64,000 nucleotides of DNA from Muricea muricata (taxonomy: Eukaryota > Cnidaria > Anthozoa > Malacalcyonacea > Plexauridae): positions 59,374,564 to 59,438,563 of the forward strand of contig OY979718.1 in assembly GCA_963855995.1 (NCBI GenBank), written 5' to 3'. The notes under the pieces were generated by a model. It had not been told where the DNA came from, searched no databases, and saw only the letters and a list, made by a program, of their open reading frames with translations. Shown piece by piece: positions 32,596 through 42,400 of the stretch. The number at the start of each line of letters is the position of its first letter. The stretch's first letter is position 1. A program made the position numbers and the translations under genes.

Positions 32596-35500
32596 GAAAC
32601 TTTATTTACTATTTTCTTATATATTATATACAATTGTAAATCTCACTAAATAAGGTAACTTACAATTGGCTATTTGAATCGAATGAATTGATAACCCCCC
32701 CCCCCCAAAAAAAAAACCTCAACAAAATACATGCAAATATATATACACGACAATCAGGTATTTTAAATAGTTAACAAGTCTGGGCTTTCCCATTCCTTGT
32801 TTCGGCGGCAGAAAATATAATAAGTACTTCTAATGGCAATATTCATCATTCTTCTAATACAGTACGTTTGGTGCTTTGTGTCAAGACCAACATTAGCTAA
32901 CATTTCTAGGAATGAAGAACACTCTTGTGCAAAAATACCTAGGGAGCTCATCGAAAGATTTACAAATTTTACTTCATTAAAATCTTGATTTAGCTGCTTT
33001 ACTAGTTCTCTATATTTAGCTTTTTTCCGCTTCACGTTATTCTCAAGATTTGTTTCGTAACCAACAGTGAGCTCGACCACATATAGAGAGCCATTGGAGC
33101 ATGATAACAACAAATCCGGACGATACGTGTCACCAGTAATTATTGATGGACTTTTGAATCCAGGTATATCAACATAGAGTGTAGCACCGTTCACAGTTTG
33201 CAAAGTATTAGCAACAAAGTTCAGGATAGAATTGTGTCTCCATGTAAATCGATCGAGATAAAACTGACATCCAGCGACCACGTGTAGTAATGATTCTGGG
33301 CTGAGACAAAAGGTGCATCCTGGACTTGAAGATATACCCCATCGGTTAAGGTTTTTACCTGTCGGAAGAGAGTTATTAATATCGCGTATGGTAAAGTTAA
33401 AAATGTTTTTCGGGAGTTTTGACTGAGCAGTAGACCACATCTTGTTCAGCTTCGACAAGGAAAACTTTGTAACACTCGAAAAAAAGGATCCTTGACAAGT
33501 TAATTGGTTTTGCAGTTTTTCTTCATGTTCAGAGCGAAAATCTTTAAGTACTTCTTTGGTTGAGTTATAAACGTCATATTGGATATTCGTATGAGTATTA
33601 GTAGATTTCCACAGTTCGTTAATTGATTCATTTGGAGATAGTTTTAAAGCTTGTCGAAGAACTGTTTGGCATTGGATAAATTTCACCGATGGAGGATAAA
33701 TACTTTGACCAAATTTGCTGCAGGTTAGGAAAACAGAACTTAATGTCCCCGAGATTGGAATTTCAAGCCATTTACGGATGTATTGGTTGACTACGGGATC
33801 AATATTTTCAATAACCCATGTTTTAGAAAGTGTTGCAACGGTGAAGTGCCAGGACAATTTAGATAAAACATAACGACTGTACACGAGAAGCTTATTTCTT
33901 GGGTGGAGTGGCTTTGAGTCAATATCAGTCATTAGATCATTAATGAGTTTGGTTAGTTCCATCTTATGGTTATCATTCGACATGTTAAAATCAAAATAAC
34001 GCCCTAAATATTGAAATGGTTCTCCAATCTTTGTTGTTGGTATCAGTTTATTGTTGATGATGAGTTTTGGCAAATATTGGACCGATTTTGAGATTGCTTT
34101 CTTGATGCCAAACGTACTGCACTTATCAACTCTGATAATCATATTGGACCATTGGCACCAGATGGAAAAACGATTTAAGAGATGCTGGTTCTCAGATTCT
34201 TGGCCAGTGACTACGGCTGCGTCATCAGCGAATTGGAACCAGTGGATTGGGTTTAATAATTTGAAGGAGAACCCAAATTGACGGTACTTCTCAGCTTTGA
34301 TATGTTGGATGAAAGTGTTGAAGCACATATTAAAGAGAAGAGGACTGAGGCAATCTCCTTGCAATACGCCACGGCCAACAGATATGAAGGGGGTGCAGAA
34401 TTCTGAGGTAATTATTGAGGTTTGGAAATCAGTGTATAAACTTTTGATAACAAATTTGATGTGATCAGGGATATGGTGATAGTCGAGTACCGATTGGATG
34501 AGATTGTGATGAACTTCGCCGAAAGCATTCTTCAGATCAAGCAAGGTGATGACAATAGACCGTTGTCTGATCCGGGCCTTATTGATGATGTCGGCCATTT
34601 GCGCTGTGTGTTCTAGAGTGCCAGACAGGTTAGGTGTGAAGCCTTTTTGTATGCTATGTTCGATGAAGTTATTAGATGCGAGGAAGGAATACATTGCGTT
34701 TCGCAGACAAGATGTAAATACTTTTAGGGGTATGGACTCGAGTGTTATTGGACGGAAATTTGAAGGGTCATTAGTGTTGCCTTTTTTATGGATTAAAATG
34801 GTACATGCTTTTTTCCATTCAGTTGGGACAGTTCCAGATAGCCAAATTTCATGAATTAGTTCACTGAGGTAGGTTCTCAGATACGGACATCGTTTAAAAC
34901 ATATTATTGAAAGCTGGTCGAGAGGGCAGGGAGAGCCAGACGATTTCATTTTACGTATAATATTGGAAATTTGTTGATATGTTGGGGGGTCAAGGTTAAA
35001 TTGAACTTCGGGATCAGATAACTTTGGAATCCAGCTGGGAATATTAAAGAGTTTAGTCGGATTAATTTTAGCCAGAGATTTAGAAAAATAAGTAAAGCAA
35101 TCTGTCACGTTAAATGATGGCAATATAGAGTCTTTCTTATTGATAACTTTTTTAATATAGCCCCAAAAGCTCCGTCCGATATAATTGTCGTGATTGAATG
35201 ACTCATTGCTGCTAGAGGTTAACTCATTGTTGTTGTTATTACGAAGCTTGTTACGCAATGTGCGGGAGACGTATTTAATTTCACTTAGGTCACCATGGTT
35301 GGACTTTAAATTTTGTAAAGCTTTCTTTAACTCCTTTACGGTGCATTCTTTATATTTACCAACCATACATTCGTCAGGTACAGTTTCGTTATGACCAAAA
35401 TTATCTGCAAAGTAGTTGTATATAACGTCATTTAGTAGCTTGATTTTTGAGTTCACGTCAGGCAATCTGATTGGATCATATAACTGGAGCGTACATTTAA

Positions 35501-36058
35501 AATAATCGTTAGCCGTTAGCCATCCAGAGTCATTTTTGGGTAAATTTATGCCTTGTTTCAGTTCGGGAAAACTTTCATCATTAGTTATATCAGTATCAGT
35601 ATCAATATCATGACTATAGGTTTCAGGAAAATCTGTGGTGTTATCCGTCGTTATTTGCTCTTCAATATCAGCAGACAGTTCGTCGTTAAGGCCGTGTATC
35701 ACTTGACAACTTCGCTGATGCATCTTAAGGCCCCGTGCACCTTTGCATATCTTACCACAACAACATTTTACAACAGAGCGGCTTTGTACAGCAACATTAG
35801 GCGACTGCATAACAGGCACTTCTCTTGATGAAGTATTAGGACGATCTTGTTCAGCATGATTAAAGCGTTGCTTGCAACGCCATGTATGGCGACCAAGGGA
35901 GACGAAATCTTGATCACAAAACGAACAAACGACGCAAATCGATAATATAGCGATAATACTTGAACGAATCATTATGTTATTCTTTATATAATTAAAAAGA
36001 TCAAGATTTGTTAGGAAATACTGTGATTCAAATACAAAATAGCGATAAAACTGCTGAC
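32595..36058 (-). mobile_element. RLE-type LINE (R4/Dong-like) inserted in an (AAT)n tract
   Basis: Boundaries are set by (AAT)n on both sides. 5' UTR about 86 bp, one ORF (32763-35972), 3' UTR about 170 bp including a T10/G10 homopolymer junction (C/A runs at 32695-32717 on the + strand). Dong and R4-clade elements are known to target TAA repeats, in agreement with this placement. Confidence 0.75.
32763..35972 (-). CDS. Intact LINE polyprotein: zinc fingers, RT, restriction-like endonuclease (1,069 aa)
   Basis: Single ORF of an R2-superclade non-LTR retrotransposon; binds DNA, nicks the target and primes reverse transcription there. Domains in order: N-terminal CCHC-type fingers (CSFCDQDF...HTWRC at about 17-34; CCGKICKG...HQRSC at about 71-89); RT at about 350-650 (RPITLESIPLKVFTS, LLDLKNAFGEVHHNL, GVLQGDCLSPLLFN, catalytic FADDAAVV); thumb; then a CCHC knuckle (CTFCLSPESLLHVVAGC) and a PD-(D/E)xK endonuclease (YRPDLLL ... 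VVELTVGYE ... KRKKAKY). ATG at 35972 precedes the first finger closely, as in R4/Dong. No stops or frameshifts and all catalytic motifs present, so this copy may be recently active. R2, NeSL or R4/Dong are the alternatives; flanking (AAT)n favours Dong. Confidence 0.92.
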   Translation of the reverse strand: MIRSSIIAILSICVVCSFCDQDFVSLGRHTWRCKQRFNHAEQDRPNTSSREVPVMQSPNVAVQSRSVVKCCCGKICKGARGLKMHQRSCQVIHGLNDELSADIEEQITTDNTTDFPETYSHDIDTDTDITNDESFPELKQGINLPKNDSGWLTANDYFKCTLQLYDPIRLPDVNSKIKLLNDVIYNYFADNFGHNETVPDECMVGKYKECTVKELKKALQNLKSNHGDLSEIKYVSRTLRNKLRNNNNNELTSSSNESFNHDNYIGRSFWGYIKKVINKKDSILPSFNVTDCFTYFSKSLAKINPTKLFNIPSWIPKLSDPEVQFNLDPPTYQQISNIIRKMKSSGSPCPLDQLSIICFKRCPYLRTYLSELIHEIWLSGTVPTEWKKACTILIHKKGNTNDPSNFRPITLESIPLKVFTSCLRNAMYSFLASNNFIEHSIQKGFTPNLSGTLEHTAQMADIINKARIRQRSIVITLLDLKNAFGEVHHNLIQSVLDYHHIPDHIKFVIKSLYTDFQTSIITSEFCTPFISVGRGVLQGDCLSPLLFNMCFNTFIQHIKAEKYRQFGFSFKLLNPIHWFQFADDAAVVTGQESENQHLLNRFSIWCQWSNMIIRVDKCSTFGIKKAISKSVQYLPKLIINNKLIPTTKIGEPFQYLGRYFDFNMSNDNHKMELTKLINDLMTDIDSKPLHPRNKLLVYSRYVLSKLSWHFTVATLSKTWVIENIDPVVNQYIRKWLEIPISGTLSSVFLTCSKFGQSIYPPSVKFIQCQTVLRQALKLSPNESINELWKSTNTHTNIQYDVYNSTKEVLKDFRSEHEEKLQNQLTCQGSFFSSVTKFSLSKLNKMWSTAQSKLPKNIFNFTIRDINNSLPTGKNLNRWGISSSPGCTFCLSPESLLHVVAGCQFYLDRFTWRHNSILNFVANTLQTVNGATLYVDIPGFKSPSIITGDTYRPDLLLSCSNGSLYVVELTVGYETNLENNVKRKKAKYRELVKQLNQDFNEVKFVNLSMSSLGIFAQECSSFLEMLANVGLDTKHQTYCIRRMMNIAIRSTYYIFCRRNKEWESPDLLTI

Positions 36059-36090
<32 letters not shown>
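36059..36090. repeat. (AAT)n microsatellite, right half
   Basis: Resumes exactly at the 5' end of the RLE-type LINE and leads directly into the second copy of the 151-bp duplication. Confidence 0.9.
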
Positions 36091-36092
<2 letters not shown>

Positions 36093-36424
36093 CTACGTTT
36101 CAATTAAACAAACAATATTACAGTCAAACCTCTAATTAGCGGACATCAACGGGGAACGTTCCTAGTGTCCGTTAATTAGAGGTGTCCGTTAGATGGAGGT
36201 CGAGTTGAATATTAACTTTGATAAATCACTTCCGTGTGGGATTCGCATTATAGTCTTACCGAAAAATGAAAACTTGTAAACGCTTCAAGCAACGACCTTT
36301 ACTCAGAGGAGTTCTCATTCAAACTGTCGAAAATTTAGACACCAGTTTTTGTTTATACCGCGGCTCACGTTGCTCTACCGAAATTTTTAAAAAGAAAAAA
36401 TTTAATAGGCATAATAGACCTAAT

Positions 36425-36564
36425 GCATAAGTCGTGACCCGGGCAGTGTATCCTAGGAAACAGGAATTTAGGCATTGCTATTGGTCACTGTTTGCAACGA
36501 GTGACCAATAACAATGCGTAAATTCCCGTTTCCTAGGATACACGGCCCGGATCACGACTTATGC
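36425..36564. repeat. 140-bp palindrome inside the Tigger element
   Basis: Arms beginning GCATAAGTCGTGA and ending TCACGACTTATGC, continuing through TGTATCCTAGGAAAC and ATTGGTCACT words. A foldback MITE inserted between the TIR and the transposase stop. Confidence 0.65.
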
Positions 36565-36638
36565 ACAGGGTCTATAAACACTGCTGTTGAGTACAGTTGA
36601 CTCTATATTTGTCAGTGTAGCTAGTTATGTAGGAAACG

Positions 36639-38196
36639 TCATGCTGGTGAAATATTGTTAGCTAGTTCCTCGCCACCGTGATGCAATGCAAACATTGCAA
36701 TGCCTTCAGCGGCTTGAAGAGCTTCGTTTCTTGTCATCATGGATTCGTCTTTGCTCATTGCTTCTTCCTCGGGCCCCTCAGAGTCAGAGTTGTCCGACTC
36801 TCTCTGAATCGAATTTTCTTCACCCAATATTTCATTTCGAACTTCCTCTCGCCAGTTTTTACTTGCTGTGTCAATCGTGAAATCACATATAGAAAGACCA
36901 TCCTCGTCACAAATGTATTCTTCAATAGAAGTAGACGGATCTATAGTATGTACAAGATCTTGAACATCACCAGTTTCTTCGCAGACAAAAGGATCATCGT
37001 CCTTGCCTTCGGGTAGCGTGCGAGGACAAAGACCGACTTTCTTGAAACATTTCACCACTGTCTCCGACTTAACGTCATCCCATGCTTGTTTTCCCCATTG
37101 AATGCTCATCAACATATTTACTGATAACGTCGCTTGCTGTATTTTTACCATCTAGCTGACTGCAGACATATCGAAGAAGCTTTCTTCTGACGTTAACTTT
37201 CCAAACTTGTATGATTCCCGCGTCAAGTGGCTGTGTTTTTGATGTTGTGTTACAAGGAAGCCAAACTAGTATCTTAATGTTTGAGAATTCGAGATCTCTT
37301 GGATGACCTGGGGCATTATCCATGAACAAGATGATGTTGCGGTGTTCCTGTCGCAGTCTATTGTTTAATTTGTTCAAAATTTGTGTTAGTATGTCAGCTC
37401 TCATCCATGCTTTGGCATTTGAAAAATATGAACATTTGAAAGGCTTTGTCTTATTTTTCAATCTTTTAAAAGAACGAGGATTCGCACTTTTGCCGATCAC
37501 GATGGGATCTTCCTTTCCTCCAGCCGCGTTTGCGAAGAAAGCCCATGTATTTCGGTATTTGGAATTTTTACCACCTCGACACCGCTTCCTTTTCTCGTTT
37601 AGACTTTTTTCGGGCAATGCTCGCCACATCAAACCAGATTCATCAAAATTCCACACGTCTTCTGGTTTGCAATCGTTTACCAGTTCTCGTGCTCGTTCTT
37701 CCCAGCTGTTGACTACTTCTTTATCAACATCACCTTCCTCACCCGCAACGTTCATGTGTACGATATTATAAGGCTTCTTCCATTTTTCTAGCCAGCCGTT
37801 GGACGCATGGAAATCGCCTATGTTTAATGCTTTAGCAATTTCTAAAGCTTCTTCTTGCAGTAACGGACCACTGACGGGTACGTTCGATTGTCTCAATCGG
37901 TCATACCATTCTTTTAAGCGAGTGTTAACGTCATCGTAAGTTTGCTTTCTACCTCTCTTTTTTGTTTCCGAACCTTCGTTAGACTCCCATTCATCCAAAA
38001 ATTTGCGTTTGTTGTTCACAATTGTGTTTGCTTGCGTTTTGCTGCAAGAAAACTTTTTGCCGAGTGATCTGCATCCTATTTTGGGATTTGCCTCGGCAAA
38101 TTTGATGAGATCAATTTTTATTTTAAGTGGGAGCTCATTCCTGGGATTTGCGTTTGTCTTCTTTCTTTTGTAGCTGTCTTTAGGGTGGTTTGTACT
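36639..38196 (-). pseudogene. Tigger transposase, frameshifted
   Basis: CENP-B/pogo-type transposase in two overlapping frames. Frame 1 (38196 to 37075) is open without an early ATG. It carries an HTH_psq-like segment (KIKIDLIKFAEANPKIGCR), a CENP-B-type HTH (RLKEWYDRLRQSNVPVSG ... ALNIGDFHASNGWLEKWKK), and the DDE_1 catalytic triad: D in WNFDESGL, D in FMDNAPGH and D in QPLDAGII. Frame 2 (37151 to 36639) continues from WGKQAWDDVKSETVVKCFKK to an acidic C-terminus. The switch near 37105-37125 is a one-base indel. The N-terminus may join to the small zinc-finger ORF upstream through another frameshift or splice. Inactive as it stands. Confidence 0.85.
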
Positions 38197-38389
38197 TTAC
38201 TTGGATCTGTACGTTTCTATTGATACAATGACGGCAAATAGAAACTTTTTTCATCGCCTCCCATCCTTCTGCTTCCTCAGGCGCAGGCGTTGAACAGTCC
38301 AGTGAAAAATTACATGTAGCATGCAAGCATTTAATGCATTTATACTTTGTTTCCTGACCACAGGAACAACATCTATCTTTGTTGTCCAT
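38180..38389 (-). CDS. Small cysteine-rich zinc-finger ORF at the transposase N-terminus
   Basis: 69 aa with CCSCGQETKYKCIKCLHATC and CRHCINRN, a CxxC/CxxC zinc-ribbon pattern. It overlaps the 5' edge of the transposase frame, same strand, and may be the real N-terminus of that protein with a one-base shift near 38185-38195. Alternatively a separate accessory ORF. Confidence 0.45.
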   Translation of the reverse strand: MDNKDRCCSCGQETKYKCIKCLHATCNFSLDCSTPAPEEAEGWEAMKKVSICRHCINRNVQIQVKYKPP

Positions 38390-38605
38390 AGTAATCTACC
38401 CAACGTTTTCGTGACTGTTGATATTATAAATACATGTTATGGGCGTCGTCGTGAGGCACGGTTCAGGCGGATTAAAATTACAACGAATTCGGTTGTGTTA
38501 GTTGTCTGTCATTGGTAATTTAACTTGTATTAATCAACAAAATATCAACAATAATTTCAACAGACATTTCGTGTTCGATCGTATATAAGAGGCTACCACG
38601 TCTAT

Positions 38606-38928
38606 ATGGATATTTGGTCACCTGAGGTTGGAGATCAACTAATTCTACGTCAAGAACCAGAGAATGTGGTTGCTGTTAATGCAGTTTCAGTGCTTACCGA
38701 GATGGACCACGTGGTTGGCCAATTGCCGAAGCTGATGGCGCGCTGGGTTTCAAAGTTTTTGAAGCGATTGACAAATCACGGAAAAGTTGTTGTTGCAGGG
38801 AAGAAGTTAATAGAGGAGGAGGATACGGGTTAGAAATACCATGCGAGTATGAATTTGAGGGAGCTAACTTCTCCTGTATTTGGCTTAAAGATAAAATGCA
38901 GTATGAAAAGTATGATATTATAGACTGA
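38606..38928 (+). pseudogene. Divergent accessory ORF in Tigger, HIRAN-like, frameshifted
   Basis: On the opposite strand to the transposase. From ATG 38606 it reads DIWSPEVGDQLILRQEP ... MDHVVGQLPKLMARWVSKFL. The matching continuation (VNRGGGYGLEIPCEYEFEG ... CIWLKDKM) is in another frame, ending TGA at 38926-38928. The frame change lies around 38795-38805. The pattern (basic start, VVGxLP, late GYGLEIPC) resembles HIRAN-like proteins common in invertebrate genomes, in which HIRAN binds DNA 3' ends. Family call is from memory of the pattern and moderately uncertain. Confidence 0.5.
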
Positions 38929-39463
38929 AGTACTGTTAACATGTTCCGTCACATTTCTGTTAATTAAAACCTTATCTACGTAATTATAGTATAATCTGGC
39001 GCCAGCACGCACACGTATATATCGGAATTTTCCCTTTCGTTACTTAAATTTCCGCAAGAAAATTAAACCGCACTTGTAGATAGTTTTTATATAATAAATT
39101 TGGCACTGAGAAGTCTTTTTTCAGGACAATAATGAACTCACTGTCCGATATTTAGAGGTAATTTTTCGTGTTTGCATTGTGAAAAAGTGCCCGCGTCCGC
39201 TATAAGGAGGTGTCCTTTGGATGGAGGAATAAAATAAAGGAATGAAATTGCGTGTTGTTTGGGAACTGAGATAAATGTCCGGTAGTTGGATGTGTCCGCT
39301 GGATAGAGTGTCCGCTAATTGGAGGTTCGACTGTATTTTGATAAAGAGTAACCTGAGCTGAGCTATGTAAGAGCTGTTAATGGGGTAATCTGTTGTGACG
39401 CGTGTGATATTGAGTCATTACGTTGAGTACTGATAGTTTTTAGCTTAACGCCACCCTTATGTC

Positions 39464-42400
39464 ATGGCCTTCATCTCAATATTTGAAATCGCTTTCCTGT
39501 ACCTACTTATGTCTTTAATCCCTTGGGCAGCTAACATTCAAAAGAATGGAAAAAAAATTGAAAAATGGGCAGAACAATTTTCACTCGAGGTAAACAATAT
39601 CGTGAACAAGAATTCTGGTGTAGCCAAATTTCAGAGTCTCGTCGATCAAGCTTCATATCATACCATTTCAATCCAAGGGAATGAGCTTCTCGATAATATT
39701 TCAACTGGAATAGATGAAAAACTAAAAGATGTTGTTAGAACATTGATTTCAAATAAACTGTTATTGGAGTCTGAATTTCTCCACAACGATCAGTCATTCA
39801 GAACTGTACACTGCTGTGCTTCAAGAGACAATTTGAGATATGATGCAAGATTTAAAAACAACGTTGATACAAACTCATCATGTGTCATTGCACCAGGAGG
39901 AAATACATATTTGACGTCAAGCTTAGAGGACAATTATAAACGAAATGTTTTAACTTCAAGCGCCATCAAATGGCAATATTTTGGATCTAGAAATGGATTT
40001 TATCATCAATATCCTTCATCTGAACACCTTTGTTCTAAAGAAGAAAAATTTGATCCGCGATTAAGGTAATCAGACTGCTTGTAGAATTAATTTACAGAAA
40101 AAAAACATTTAATTGTGTAATTCATGTATTCCGCAGTCAGCATGCAACATTCCTACCCCAGATAGTAGATGGATATCTTGACTTCATTCCATAGTTGTAT
40201 TTTACAGTTTTATCACTGTTAATTTAACCATGCATATATGTTTCTAAAACGTTTTTCATACATATAGATTTCGATTTCTACGCATTTAACTTACTCTATG
40301 GTATTATAGTGTGCTGTTTGTTTTCTTGCAGGTTCTTTATGTTTTAAAATTTATACATTGTGTTGTTTTAAAATTAAACTGCGTGATTAAAATCATTGAT
40401 TTTAATACTGTTTAATGTTTTTTCTCTGTGACGTGCGACATCTAGTAAAGCCGAATCATGGCCATAATGATAATGAAAAGTATTTCACGTTCTATGCCCC
40501 GGAGAATATTTAAGTATTAATTTCCAGACCATCATGATATTCGTGCTTTTCACTCAACACTGTTTGTAGATATTTTGCAAAGTGATCTTGACAAATTCTG
40601 AGCATTTAGTAACATAACGAATGAAGTTAGCGTCCTGCGTGTTTCAAGAAAAGCAAGACGATTGCAAACACCCAATATTCGGTTAAATGCATTACCGTTT
40701 TTTTTTCACTGATGTTTAATATGAACAAGCCTCATTGTGTGCAGATCAGTGCCACGCTGCTATGGTAATGCAAACATGACCACTGTCATGTGTACGATAA
40801 CTCAATGCGTTTCATCTAATTGTTTTTCTTTTGATTAGATCAAGCGAACACAAAATGACAGGAGAAAGTATGCAAAACATTTTAACAGGAAAAAATATGC
40901 TTCTGAAACAAGACAATCGTCATAAGAAAATATTTTGAAAAGAAGCAATATAGCTATATGTACCATAGCTATTCTATATACTGTCTATAGACATTCCTTT
41001 CATTTGCTCTGATTCCTATTTGGAAAATTAAGAGAACAAGGCGTCATTTTTTGTCTGGTTTATCACAGTTTGGTCTTGGTGTGAGTTCGCTTAATAGCAA
41101 TAACATCTGGCAGTTTTTATTAGCTGAAATCCAACCATTGTGATATATACGGATCAGGCAGCCTCGTACCCAGGCGTCTCTTAGTGCAAAGTAAAACGCA
41201 TATATTAATTAAGTAATTTGATATGCAAGATATAACCGCGTGAGGAATTATGGGGAGGATGCGATGAATGAGCTTCCTTTCCCGCATGCTCCCCAAGCAC
41301 CCCTGCACGCTCAATCTGTAACTGATCTGCATATATGGTACTGGATTAACTGATGTCGTTGGCAACCAAAGCTGAGAAATGTTGTAACATTTTAATTTAG
41401 CTTTGTTTTCATATGGTAGCTTTTGGTTTCATCTATAAACAAACACCACAATCAACGAAATTACGAAAACCCTGCATTTTATATTACTGGAGAACAACTT
41501 TGTATGTTAAACGTTTAAACACTATGCCAAGTTTCATGACAAAAGAAGTAGAAAACTTATTGGAGTTTCCATACGGAGAACCTATAAAAACAGGCCCTGT
41601 GGTGTATACAGTATAAGGCGAGTTGTTTAACCGCTTAATGTGAATTGAACCTAGTCCTCACGTGAAAATACTGCGAGTTAACAATCTGCTGAAAGTTGTG
41701 GAGTAGTAATGTAGGGGCCGATCGACCAGGATTTTTAAGGTGTGGCAAGGTAGTACAAGGGGGCGCACGGTCGTGCATGAGGTGGTGCACCCTCATTAGC
41801 CGTTTTCACACTAGTTGACGAACAAGTCGTCTAGACGAACAAATCGTTTCAGACGGACAAATCGTCTGACGTGAAAACGGGACGGACAAATTTTCACACG
41901 ACTAAGTCGTCTGAATTTGTCCGACTATTTGTCCGTCGGTCAAGACGACTTTTAAGAGACGATTTGTTCGTCTGAATGAACAAGTCCTCAAAAATCGTCT
42001 TGAATTCATGTGAGTCGAACAAATCACGGACAAATTAAAATGTCGCTGCCGGAAGAGTCGTGGAACTAGCTCTAACAAAACAAAGTAACAACAATGGCGT
42101 CCAACGAGACAAGAACAAAGACCGCACACAGATATACTTTCTTTGCTACCTATTCTCCGAATTCAAATTACACGGACAAAGTAATAGACGATTCGTTCGT
42201 CTAGACGACTTGTTCGTCAACTAGTGTGAAAAGGGCTATTAAAATACTGCACTCTGACTGGTCTAGCAAGTGCGTGTGACGCAACGGGTGTACGTACAAG
42301 GTGAACAATATTTTTAAGGTGAGCAATATTTTTAAGGTGGTCAGGCAGGGTGATACATGAGGCTTCGCACCTTCATTAAAATACTGTGCTCTGATTTGTC

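Larger units (their letters stand above)
36121..39333 (-). mobile_element. Tigger (pogo/Tc1-mariner) DNA transposon, interrupted
   Basis: The left TIR CAGTCAAACCTCTAATTAGC at 36121 (duplicated at 31199) and the right TIR, read inward on the minus strand as CAGTCGAACCTCCAATTAGC, ending at 39333, both flanked by TA. Subterminal GTCCGCTAATTGGAGGT-type words at both ends are typical of Tigger. It carries a DDE transposase and a small zinc-finger ORF on the minus strand and a small ORF on the + strand, and a foldback at 36425-36564. The right end lies 130 bp upstream of the start codon at 39464. Confidence 0.85.

Noticed and set aside
37322-37771. 149-codon plus-strand ORF
   Set aside because: Antisense shadow of the Tigger transposase.
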